From Paulinella micropora (taxonomy: Eukaryota > Cercozoa > Imbricatea > Euglyphida > Paulinellidae): a stretch of 64,000 bases of DNA. Where the stretch lies: NCBI GenBank assembly GCA_019918135.1, contig WBZZ01004819.1, positions 17,501-81,500 on the forward strand, in the 5' to 3' direction. The position numbers were made by a program, and so were the translations under genes. Of this stretch, positions 21,314-31,974 are shown piece by piece (position 1 is the stretch's first letter; each line of letters opens with the position of its first letter). Below the pieces are notes generated by a model. It was given only the letters and a program-made list of their open reading frames with translations. It had not been told where the DNA came from and searched no databases.

Positions 21314-21664
21314 TTTCAAAACAAAAAGTCTGTACAGTATCCCCCGCTCCCTTTTTTTAATTCTATCTTTTTTAAAATCTTGGCAACCAACAAAAAAAAC
21401 TAACCAAACTTCTGGAGCAAACGCCCAAGTGTCAGCAAAAAAAAAAGCTCCGCCCCCCCCCTCCCTCCGTTCCCCCGGACCACCACAGCGCACAGGAGAA
21501 AAAGTCTTTTTCCCGGGGGGAAGGGCACACACAAATCTCCTTCTTGTGTGTGGGTGGGTGGGGGGGGGGGGGATTTCTACCAAGCCCGGCCCATCCTCGC
21601 CTCCCCAAACCTGTCGTTTTTCCACCCGTCTTCGGCCCCCCCCCCGCTGTCTCCAAAATGCCTG

Positions 21665-24600
21665 CTAGCCCCGCGACCGCCCCCGAACGGGGCAACACAC
21701 ACACCTACCTTTGGCCGCGGCCCAACCTACCGCGACGGCCCAGCCCGCCGCCGCCCACACGAGCAACAACAAGACCAGAAAGGTGGCGAAAAAACTACCT
21801 GCCAAGGCGCGGTTGTGGCCCCGGCGCAGGGGCGGAGCGTGCTTGAGGACGCCCTTGTCGCCGCTCATGTACCTGCTGTGCCAGACCTCGAAGTTGCTGC
21901 TCAGGTTCGCTAGCTGGCCGGGGCTCACGGCATGAGCCCCGACGCCCATCGCGTCCAACAAGCACTTGGTGTCATTCGCGCGGTTGCCGAGCGAACCCAG
22001 AAAGCTCCACACCTCGTCGTCGGTCCCGTTGCTGTTGCGGAAGGCTGTTTCAAACGCCGTCCAGTTGCGCTTGAGCTCTGCGAATCTCGCTTGCAGACCC
22101 GACACTTGGGCGTCGAGCCGCAAACGCTGCCGAGCCAGCTCTTCGACCGTCTGGCCCTGGCCGGCGGACCATTCGCTCAGCGATTTCAGCGCGTCGGCCG
22201 CATCCCCCGCGCCGACATTCGCAAATGTCGGCGCGAACGGGTCAGCGGCCGGCCCCGACGAGGAGGCCAGGGCGCGGCGGCCGGCCGTCGCGTTGCGGGC
22301 CGTCGCGTTGCCTGCGGTCGTGTTGTCCGCCACCCACACCCCGACGGCCGAGCGCGTAAGCCAGCCCCGGCCGTAGTCTAGGATGCTCTGTGTAACGAGC
22401 CGCTGCCAGTCCGCCTGCGCCTGCAACGACGCGACGCTCAGGTTCGCGATCTGGCCCAGCAGCACCGCCTGTTCGTTCGTGTACGAGCTACGCAGCAGCT
22501 CCTGCTCGGCCGCTGGCGGGATAGCGGCGGCCGCCCGCCACACGAAGCACAACGCGCCGCCCACGAGCAGCCGAACCTCGGCGGGGGCGGTACAATTCGT
22601 CGTCGCGAGCGGCCACACCAGGCGCAGCGCGGGCGGCAACGTCGAGTTGCACCAGCCGCGGGCTCCGCGGACTAGAATTTGTGCCGCCGAGACAATCAGC
22701 GTGGACGAGAACTCCAGCGCCATGTCGGCCGTGCCCGGCAGCGCCACGCTGACCTGCCGCGGGCACGCTGATGGCGGTGCCGGCCCACCGCCGTCGGCGG
22801 CCGCCGTCATGTTCGAGGGCACGTGCAGCTGCGCCGTGACCCGGCCGCGGCCCGACGCTGCACGCCACACCAGGCGCCCACCGACCTTGGCCTGTAGCTC
22901 GAAGTCCTGCAGCACGGCGCACGTGCGCCGCACGGCCGTTCCGGGCGCCCGCGCGCAGAACAGGCGGTTCTCTACCTTGACCACCGGGCGGGCCAGCACG
23001 ACGGGCGCCAGCAGCGCCAGGCGCGGGTCGAAGTCGTCGGCCGCGGGCTGCGAGTGCGCCAGCGAGCCGTGCTCGTGGCGGTAGAAGTCCTCGAAGCTGA
23101 ACATGTCCCACGTGCCGTCGCCGCGGTCCGCCTGCCTCCGACCAGCCGTCACGGGCAGGCGCACTGTATTCAAGCACACTCCGCCCGCCGCGCGCGACGC
23201 GCGCATGTGCGCGCTGCCGCCCTGACAAACATCGTCCGGGTCCACGTCCACGACGTAGCGTTTCCCGGTCGCGGGCGTCGGCGCCGTACAGTTGCCGGCC
23301 AGCGCGCACTCGGTTTCGCCCGCGTAGTACCATTCCTCTGCCAACAGCTCCGCGCCGCCGATGTCGCGATCTACTAGCTCCCAGCGCAGCTCCGACACCC
23401 GCGCTGCCAGCTGCTGAATCGTTCGGGCGTCGAGCCCGGCCAGCTCGGAGCCGTTGCGGTCCAGCTCGACCGACAGCTCGACCCTCGGCGAATCGCTGGC
23501 GCCGATGCGCTGCAGCCGCACCGCGCGGCCGCCGTGCGTGAACCAGCGGCTGCGGTAGCAGTTGACGAGGTCGGTCGGCACGTCGTTCTGGCGCAGCAGC
23601 TGCAGTTCCGCGTCCTCCAGCGCGGCCGGGCGGGACGCGCCGGCCGCATTGAGCTCGTCGACCAGGGCCTGCACCTCGGCCAAGCAGTTCGCGAACGCGA
23701 TGTCCCGCGGGGTCGGCGCTGATATGGCGTTGGTGGTGCCATTAGCCTCACTTCCGTCGGCCTGGGGCGGCTGCTGGAAGTTCGACCACAGCGAGGGGCG
23801 GCCCGACACGAACGCCGCGACCGCGTCGGGCGGAGGCGGCGCGCGCTGGCTGAACTCGGTGCGCAGGCCCAGCGGCGGCAGCAAGCCCTCGTCCGCGTAC
23901 CGGAACTCGATCGACAGCGGGCTGTTGGCCAGGCGCCGCACCGCGCCCGTCCACTGCGACAGCACGATCAGGGCCAGCGGGTACGGCGTCAGCAGCCACG
24001 CGCGGTCCTCCGTGGAGTTGGGGACCGCGGGGCACATGTACAGGCCGGACGTAGTCAAGTATTGTGCGGGGTCGTTTTGGATCTGCGCGTGCAGCGTCGC
24101 CAGCGCGCGCGACGTGCGCACGCTGCTGTCGCACACCAGCAGCTCGCGCATCTGTTGCACCGACTCCAGTTCTGGCAGCAACTGCTGCGCCGACGCCCTC
24201 GTGCCCGCCAGGTTCCAGTAGTTGTACAGCGCGCTCTGCTCCGCGTTCGGGCCGAACTACGCCGCTAGCAGCGGCCGGCCGCTCCAGTTGCCGCCGACGC
24301 CCAGCAACTCAAACGCACCCTGGCACAGCGCCGTCAGCAGCCCGCGGATCTCCACCGGCGACGCCAGGTCCAGCCCAATCGCGGTCGTGTCCAGGTCCTC
24401 GGCCGTCTCGTGCTCGGGGCCAACCGCAGCCCCGGGCGGCCGCGTCTCTGCCCCCACGAGTTGCTCGTGACCGACGCCACCGGCGGCAGTAACGTAGCGG
24501 CGGCCCACGCGCTCGACTTGACACTTGTACGTGGTACTGTGGTCGGCGGCGCGGCACAACGCTCACGTTAAACGCCAGCGGCCGCCGCGCCAGGTCGAGG

Positions 24601-27600
24601 CGCAGCCACGTCGTGTTGTGGAACCACCGCGCCGACGCGGCGTCCGGCGTCGAAAGTGTCGTTGGGCAGCGCTGCGCCGTCACGCGCAGCCGGCAGCCAG
24701 GCACCGCAGCTGGTCCGACAGGCTGCCGAGCCGGCACTTGGCGGGCCCGAACGCGTCCAGCGCCTGCTGCAGGTCCAGCCCGCCGCCCGCCTGGTACAGC
24801 CCGTCCTGCACCCAGCGCAGGTCGCACAGCTGCAGCAGGCGCACCTGCACCACCCACACCACCGCGTTCTCGACAAAGCTTTGCCACAGCCTCGTCTCGT
24901 GCGCCGGCGCAGTGGCGGCTCCGTTGGCCAGCTTGCGCGGCGCCACGCCGTACTCCGTGCCGTTGTCGTACGGCGTCGTCGGCAGGAACGGCACCTCACC
25001 GACATCTGTCAGCGCCAGCTCCTCCTGCACGTCGCGCACGTGCGCCACGTAGCGCTGGCGCCCGTACAGCAGGCGCCGGGCCAGCGCCGCCACCTCGGCG
25101 CTGTTGGCCGCGGACTTGCCCATCACGACCGCGAAGTCCTGCATCAGCCGCGCCGTCACGTTCAGCGCCTCGTCCACCGCGGCCGCCAGCTGCCGCAGCT
25201 CTGCCACCGCTTGGCCGCTGCCCTCATCCAGCCGCGCGATCTGCGCGCGCACCTTGGTCAGCTGCGACGACAGTTCGGCGAAGTGGCCCTCGATCATCGC
25301 CGACTGCGTGTCGAAGAGGGCCGTGTATTTCGCCACGCCGGACGACAGGTCTTTCAGCCTGCCCTGCAGGCTCGCCAGCGACGCCTGCTGCACGCTGTCG
25401 AGCCAGTCGTTAATGTCGGCCGACAAGTTCAGCGCCTTGACCTGCGCCTCCATGGCGTCGACCTGTGATTGTGCGATGGCCGTCAGGCTGTTGTTGCCGG
25501 CCTTCTGCACCGTCAGCTCCGCCACGAAGTTTTCCAGCGCCGCCGCGTTCGCGGCCACGTCGAGCGCCGCCTTCGCCACCGTCAGGCGCAGCGTCTGCGA
25601 CGTCTGCGACGTGACAAAGCTCGGCTTGCATTTCGGCTCGAACCTGTACCCGCTCTTGCTTTTGCAAGGAATGGGCTTGCAGTCGTCTGCCAGGACCGTC
25701 CCGCCCGTGCGGAAGTCGTACGTCTCCTTCGTCAGCAGCAGGCGGTTAAACGACGGCAGCCGGCTCTGCGCGCCGTTCAGCGTGCACGTCGCTTGGGCAC
25801 GGCCCTGACTTTGGCTTCGGTCGACGCCTCTGCATCAGCCGTGGTGGCGCTCGCGGTCGTCGCTTCGCCGAAGCATTGCGTAACCAGGGCCCTGAGCAGC
25901 TGGTACTGGGCGTTGTCGATACTGCCGTCCTTGCTGCACTCTTGCTTGCATTTCGGGCTCCCCAGCGCTGCCGAGCCCCCCCAGTACTCGTCCACTTGGC
26001 ATTTGCCGGGCCACACGGACGGCACGTCCCTGCAGCCCAACAACTCTCTGGCCTCCGTGCTGAACTGGCCCGCGGACGGCAGCGTGCACCACTGGCGCGC
26101 CGTGCTGCAGTTGAAGCCGACCTTCTCCATGCTCTGGATCTGGCCGTGCGCAAACAGCAGCGGCGCGTACAGCTGGCTGCCCGAGTAGTGCTCGGTGTGC
26201 CCCAGCGCGTCCATAAAACGGCTGTCGCACTTGTCCTCCACGGTCGCGGCGCCGTTCGACGTCTCGGCGCGCAGCGAGCGGAAGTCCAGCAGCGGCGAGC
26301 AGTAGCTGCGCCCGTGGTTGCGCACGCACGCCTGCAGCTGGCCGTGCGTGCGCAAGCGCCCGTCCGCCGACAGACGCTCCCAGGGGTTCACGGGGCACAC
26401 CTTGAGCCCCTCGTTCGTCGACTCCGCGCACGGGCACTCGATGTTGCGCATCCAGCCGACGTCGCTGTTGTTGCCCGCCGACCGGAACCAGAACTGGGGC
26501 GCCTTCAGGCTCCCGTCCTGACAGAAGTAGCGCCTGTAAACGTTCAGCTCCGATTCGCCGGCCTGCGGCTCCACGAAGCCGTCCCCCTCGTCGTCCAGCA
26601 GCACCCACAAACTCTCGACCAGGGCCCGCCGGAAGGCCTCGGCCGACCCGCCGAAGCACTTGGCCGCCACTTCGTCGGCGGACGCCGAGACGCCCTTGTC
26701 GTCGGCCAGCGCGCAGTACAGCGACTTCTCGTCCACGGTCGCACACGCGCCGCTACTCCACTGCGGGGCCGCGTTGGCCGCGTAGATCTGCGCGGGCACG
26801 CAGCTGTACACCTCCTGCGTGTCCACGGTTACGTTCGGAGTAAACTTGCAGCGGTTGTCGCTGGCAAACACGCGCGGGTACAGCGCATTGGGCCCCGGGG
26901 CGCTGCTCTCGCTGCCGCGGCACGCCGCCGATTCGGTGCGGGCGTTGTACGCGGTGCCGCCCGATTCGCAGGGCGGGTCCCACTGCCACTGCGTAGGGTA
27001 GCCCGCCTGTGAGCGCGGCAGATTTTGCTTGGCGCCGAAGATCGTATAGTCCTGGTCCTTGTAGGTATTTGGGTAAGCCTTTGGCGCCGGCGCCAGGCGC
27101 ATCGCCTGCAGCCAGCTGTACATGTCGCGCGCGCTGGTCACTGACCCCAGTGCAGCGGCCGCCGGCGGGTCGCCCGGCGCGTTGGCGTCGCCCTTGAAGC
27201 TGACGCCCGTGATGTCCAGCACGTGGGCCGGCACGGTGCCGAGGCGGCGCGATTCCTCCCAGAAGCTGGCCTGCACGGCCGAGCACGCCGCGCGCCCGTC
27301 AATAGCCTGGAACGCCGCTAGCTGCCGCATGCGGTCCTGCTCCTGCATCAGCTTGTGCGTTCCATTGGTCCTGTCTATGTCGGCGCCCAGCTCCGTGTTG
27401 CGCTTATCATTTTTATCCCAGTTATCTCCTTTTGCCGTATGTAAAGAAACCAAATAATTTTGCATGGTCTCGCCGTCGTTCACCCAAACCTTGTACGGCG
27501 CCGTGGCCAGGCGCAGCCTCGCTTGCGTGTGGTGCAGCTCGAGCGCGCGCCTCTGGTGTACTTGTGGCTCAGCGTACCCCGGCAGGGCGTCTCCGTTCGT

Positions 27601-28431
27601 GCACAGCATGGGCACCAGGCACTTGGCGGCTAGCTCGTGTTCGTGCTCAAACAACAAGCGCAACCGGTTGTATTCTACCAGCTCGTTCTGCCACGACCAG
27701 TTCACGTCGCCTTGGTTCTCGGTCGGCGCTATTGTGCGCATTATTTCTGTCCAGCTTGTTCTTTGCTGCAGGTTACGGTACGTTACGTCTAGGTACTTTT
27801 GGCGGTACTGTCGGATAATTTCAGGGTGGTAGTGTCGATCGTCGCAGCCGCCGCTTGGGGGCTGCGTGCACTGGCTGCCGGGGTTGACAACGACGCTTCC
27901 GAGCGGGGAAGCCCCGGCTGGTTCGGGGACGGTCGCATACAACGGGTCGTCAGAGATTTTCAGCAAGCGCCTGCGCGCCCCGGCACTAGTGCCGTTGAGA
28001 CCGCTGCCCCAGAAGCTCGCTGTTACTAACTCATAGACGTTCTTGGCCCGTGGCACGGGCGTGCGTGCTACCTGCGCCAGCGCCATGTTGACGACGTCGC
28101 CCTCGCAACTAGCGTGTTCGTGCAGGCGCAGCGTAAGCGGCAAGAACTCAATGGGCTCGATCGGCGTTTCGTAGAACACGCCGCTGCATTTGAGCCAGAC
28201 AGGCACCGAGCGGCCATCCGTCAGATTGAGCAATAGGCGCACACGGTCGCCTGTGTCATCACCAAAGGGCCGCTGGCAGGCGTCGAAATCGACCGTGACT
28301 AGCTGTTCTACTCGCGCGTCGTCTAGCGTCTGGTCGTTGTTGCGCTGCACCAGGTCCGAGACGATGCTGCGCACGACCGCGCCTTGAGCGATTGTCAGCA
28401 CGCAAGCAAGCAACCAAAGCATGCTTGTCAT
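21665..28431 (-). pseudogene. Very large type I membrane glycoprotein (about 2,200 residues), broken
   Basis: The ATG at 28431 opens a signal peptide (TSMLWLLACVLTIAQG). A Cys-rich ectodomain with many Asn-X-Ser/Thr sites, an RRRLLK motif near residue 175 and long helical regions follows. A coiled-coil-like section around 25.2-25.5 kb has heptads over more than 100 residues. A late NATAGRRALASSS segment precedes another helical segment. Near the C-terminus FFATFLVLLLLVWAAAGWAV is a transmembrane helix, followed by a short tail with CVCC. The layout (signal, basic motif, helical stalk, one anchor) is that of a viral entry glycoprotein or a large protist adhesin; I recognise no specific family. 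About four frame changes. The 28907 glycoprotein lies directly upstream on the same strand. Confidence 0.55.
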
Positions 28432-28906
28432 CGTCCGTGGTCCTTTCTTTCCGCTTATTATTAAACAACAGTTTTTTGAAAATTTACAAATACTGACAGC
28501 AAGTATAAACATTGGAAAAACGTGACAGAGAGAGGGGGAGGGGAAGGAAAAAAAGGAGAAAAGGCAGCAAGAGAATCTTCACCCCGCCTTAGTCTCTCCC
28601 CTTCACGAGACGCCGTTACGTGCGAGTGTGCATTGTGCTCTGTTTCTATTTCTCGGGTTTAAGATTTGGAGGATTGGAAAAAAGAAGGAGGGAGAGAGGG
28701 TTGAAGTGTGTTATTAGTCAAGAGATTTTTCTTAGCAGAGAGAAATAAACCAAGGTTTTGGCGCGGTTGGTCGGTTATGCTTTTTATTACGGCAGAATTT
28801 TGTTACTTTCTTTTTTGTTTGTTTACTCTTTCCATACCGCGCCCTTTCCCCCCTGCTTTCCTTCCACCACCGCCTCACTTGTTGTCACGGTTGCCTTGTC
28901 TTCAAA
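28432..28906. other. Upstream region of the large glycoprotein gene
   Basis: 475 bases. AT-rich next to the glycoprotein start (28440-28510), then a purine-rich tract (28524-28560) and T-rich stretches near 28780-28830. No gene is supported. Confidence 0.5.
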
Positions 28907-29884
28907 TTAAGGTACATGAACCAAAGGCATGGCAAGCGTAGCCGCCGCGAGGCTCAATGAAAGCACAAGGTGTGGCCACGACCTGGAAGACCCAGACAGC
29001 ACCGGCTCAGTCGTAGTAGTGGAGGTCGAGGGCAGGAAGGTAGTCGTTGATGTCGTCGTGGGGGCACCAGCCGTGGAGGAGGAGGAGGGTGGGGTGAGGG
29101 TTGTCGTGTGCGCTTTCAAGCCGCACCCGCTGTAGACTAAATAACCGTTACTGTCTTGGGAACTACTGAAATTAGCAGGTAGGCTCGGGCAGGCCCCGTG
29201 CGTACAGCCGCAGGCGGATGCATTCAAGGGTAGCTGCTCCAGCTCGAAGGGCGCGCCTATTTCCAGCTGCACGCAAATGTCCATACCCTCGGAAATGTCG
29301 TACATGCCATAGAGTAACACAAGGTAGGCATCTACGCTGGACCAGTTCTGACAAGGACGTGCCCACCGATGCCGTAGGACTACGTCCCCCCCTGTATCAT
29401 TGTAGCTTTCTGGCATCTCGTAGCTCAGGAAGAAGTTGGGCCTGTTTGTCGTACCGTATTCGTTGCTGTAACTGTTGTTGATGACCGGCCACACGTTTTC
29501 GGAGGGGTTGTGCAGCGAGTCGGCACACAGTGCACCTAGCAAGGACCTGTCTCTATTTGACCGGCCGCTACCGGGCTCGGACATTTGCTTCACGAACATC
29601 TCTAGCCACCCGTAGCAACCCTCTGAAAATTTCACGCGCGTTTCAATGCCTTGGTTGGTCGCAAGCGGCACCGCCAGGCTTAGGAGACCAAAACCATCGG
29701 CCCTAGAAAGCAAGAATGGGCCGCTACCGGATGCCAGACAGTTACAATCATAGTAGGAACAGTTAGCAATTGATTGTCCGGGGTACAGGCAGGCCTTGGT
29801 GCTATTGGCAGGGCATGACATGCCAGCGCAGGTGGCCGCTGCATAGGACAGGGGTAACAACGCGGCTACCAACAAGACCAGCAT
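28907..29884 (-). CDS. Cys-rich secreted glycoprotein with Thr/Ser stalk and C-terminal hydrophobic anchor, 325 residues
   Basis: The ATG at 29884 is chosen because it starts a typical signal peptide (MLVLLVAALLPLSYAAA). An extracellular domain with about 14 cysteines and several N-glycosylation sites follows, then a Thr/Ser/Pro stalk (about residues 245-295). The C-terminus has a short Ser/Gly region and a hydrophobic segment (LVLSLSLAAATLAMPLV) with almost no tail, suggesting a GPI-type signal or tail anchor. The frame is intact. It lies just upstream of the large glycoprotein on the same strand, so the two may act at the same surface. No family recognised. Confidence 0.6.
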   Translation of the reverse strand: MLVLLVAALLPLSYAAATCAGMSCPANSTKACLYPGQSIANCSYYDCNCLASGSGPFLLSRADGFGLLSLAVPLATNQGIETRVKFSEGCYGWLEMFVKQMSEPGSGRSNRDRSLLGALCADSLHNPSENVWPVINNSYSNEYGTTNRPNFFLSYEMPESYNDTGGDVVLRHRWARPCQNWSSVDAYLVLLYGMYDISEGMDICVQLEIGAPFELEQLPLNASACGCTHGACPSLPANFSSSQDSNGYLVYSGCGLKAHTTTLTPPSSSSTAGAPTTTSTTTFLPSTSTTTTEPVLSGSSRSWPHLVLSLSLAAATLAMPLVHVP

Positions 29885-30164
29885 TTCTTTCGTGTCCTTG
29901 TTGTTTTTGAATGCAAGATTACTGCGAGATTGTGGTAGGAAATAAAAAAACAGTCTTGGCACGCTCTCAAGCAAAATCTGCCAAAAACATTTGCAACAAA
30001 AAAAAGTAGGGCTCCCATTCGCGGGAGGGGCTTTTGTGTACTGGTGCAAGCATTCTTAGTGAATGTCCTTTCCACTCCCCGCTGGCCCCCCCCCCCCCTT
30101 GCGATCCTCGTGCTCCCCTCCCGCCCGCCCACCAAAAAAATTTGCCTTAGTAGCGAAAATGTTT

Positions 30165-31345
30165 TCACGGGTTCCATGATTCGGTGAATTTGCGCCAAAT
30201 GCCACAATGGTCGCAATCTGCGGAAATTTCGGATCGACCGCAATTTGCGGCTACAGAAGAAAATTTCTTTTTTTTGGGTGATTTCGGCATTTGAAAAAGA
30301 GAAAAAGAAGATTTTTTGGGAGACGCCGGCGGGGGGGAAGAAAAAATTAGACACACCGAAGAATTCCCCGCCCGCCGGCGTCTCCCGAAAAATTTTCCTT
30401 CTCTCTTTTTCAAATGCTCGAAATTTTTTTTCACTGGTTCCATGATCCAGTGAATTTCGCGCCAAATGCCGCAACGGTCGCAATCTGCGGACAATTTGGA
30501 TCGACCGCAATTTGCGGCTACCGAAGAAAAATTCTTTTTTTTGGGGTGATTTCGGCATTTGAAAAAGAGAGAAAGAAAATTTTTCGGGAGACGCCGGCGG
30601 GAGGGGAAAAAAATTAGACACACCGAAAAATTCCCCCCGCCGCGTCTCCCGAAAATTTCTCTTCTCTCTTTTTCAAATGCCGAAATCGCTCGAATTTTTT
30701 TTTCACAGTTCCATGATCCGGTGAATTTCGCGCCAAATGCCGCCATTGCCGCAAATTGCGGACAATTTGGATCGACCGCAAATTGCGGCTACAGAAGAAA
30801 GATTCTTTTTTTTGGGTGATTTCGGCATTGGAAAAAGAGAGACAGAGATTTTTTCGGGAGACGCCGGCGGGCGGGGAAAGAAATTAGACACACAGAAAAA
30901 TTCCCCGCCCGCTTTTCTCTCCCGAAAAATTCTCTGTAGTTAATTTTCTAATGCCGAAATGTCCTTCGGTCGAAAAAAATTTCTTATTCACAGGTTCCAT
31001 GATCCGGCGAATTTCGCGCCAAATGCCATAACTGCCGCAAATTGCGGACAATTTGGATCGACCGCAAATTGCGGCAACAGAAGAAAATTTCTTTTTTTTT
31101 GGGGTGATTTCGGCAATGGAAAAAGAGAGGCAGAGATTTTTTCGGGAGAAGCCGGCGGGAGGGGAAAAAAATTAGACACACCGAAAAATTCCCCGCCCGC
31201 CGGCGTCTCCCGAAAAATTCTCTGTAGTTAATTTTCCAATGCCGAAATGTCCTTCGGTCGAAAAAAATTTCTTATTCACAGGTTCCATGATCCGGTGAAT
31301 TTCGCGCCAAATATGCCACAATTGTGCAAATCTGCGGCCACAAGA
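30165..31345. repeat. Tandem array of 267-291-base palindromic repeats
   Basis: Five copies of a ccatgatccggtgaatttcg-like element lie at about 30170, 30437, 30706, 30991 and 31282. Between them are four units, each a large imperfect hairpin. One arm reads like gcatttgaaaaagagagaaa, then gggagacgccggcggg; the other is its complement, with a loop around attagacacaccga. A second small inverted pair (attgcggac and gaccgcaaat) flanks each hairpin. The outermost right copy is degenerate. Short open frames here are by-products of the repeats. The array resembles tandem foldback/MITE elements or a satellite. Confidence 0.85.
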
Positions 31346-31466
31346 TTTGTTTCCGGTTTTTGCGCTGGCACTGGCTTGCAGTGTGATGCAAAATCCGGTT
31401 AATTTCGCGGCCATTGTGTAAATCCGGCCAAAAATGCCGCAACAGATTGTACGCGCAGCTTTTTAA

Positions 31467-31973
31467 TTATTTTGGCTTGCCACAACCTTTGCACTGCAAT
31501 CCGGCGCCAGCGTTTCTAGGTGCCGAGGCTAGTCCTGTCTTTCTCCGTTTTAACCAAGATTCGTCTCCCTGGCATAAAGCCGTAGTCAGGTCAATCGACC
31601 CCAGCGTGGGGCCCACGGGCATGTCTCGGGGTGGCCACGCAACTCTTACCCCTGCGCCGTCGCTCTCCGACAACAGAGTCCTACGACCGCCTTCTTCGGA
31701 CAATGAGCGCCTTGCTACAGGCGGTAGCTTCACGGCTAGCAGCGCGCCCCAGGGCCCAACAGCCAAAGTCTGTGGCACGTTTGGAGACCTCCTCGAAAAC
31801 CTCCGCTTAACATCTTCGTGCAGAAGCACCAGGCTGCCGGCCGGCGCCTTGATGGGGCCCGCCTGTTCTTTGCTATCTTTTTTACCATTCTTGGGCTGCA
31901 CTTGCAAATGCACTCCACCTTCGTCAAGGTCCTCGAACAAAAGCAAAGCTCTGTACGTACCATCTTGCGTCAT
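31467..31973 (-). CDS. Hypothetical 168-residue protein whose start lies at an AT/GC boundary
   Basis: The frame runs from an ATG at 31973 to a stop at 31467. The first 70 residues look like a strand-rich domain (RALLLFEDLDEGG and APAGSLVLLHE, faintly like a 2OG-oxygenase or cupin strand pair); the rest is Arg/Pro/Ser-rich, ending CKGCGKPK. No catalytic His-x-Asp is visible, so no enzyme is claimed. Coding sequence is GC-rich, but its 5' flank is the AT-rich element C, so its own upstream region was replaced. The bases at the start (acagatatga) recur inverted at 63.07 kb, where GC-rich flank precedes an AT-rich frame. Confidence 0.4.
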   Translation of the reverse strand: MTQDGTYRALLLFEDLDEGGVHLQVQPKNGKKDSKEQAGPIKAPAGSLVLLHEDVKRRFSRRSPNVPQTLAVGPWGALLAVKLPPVARRSLSEEGGRRTLLSESDGAGVRVAWPPRDMPVGPTLGSIDLTTALCQGDESWLKRRKTGLASAPRNAGAGLQCKGCGKPK

Positions 31974-31974
31974 A

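Noticed and set aside
30245-31231. Several short frames on both strands around the hairpin array
   Set aside because: Their sequences repeat with the unit length and consist of Phe/Lys/Pro-rich strings from the palindromes.
31467-31973. 2OG-Fe(II) oxygenase call
   Set aside because: Only a faint strand pattern matches; no His-x-Asp or distal His is visible, so it stays hypothetical.
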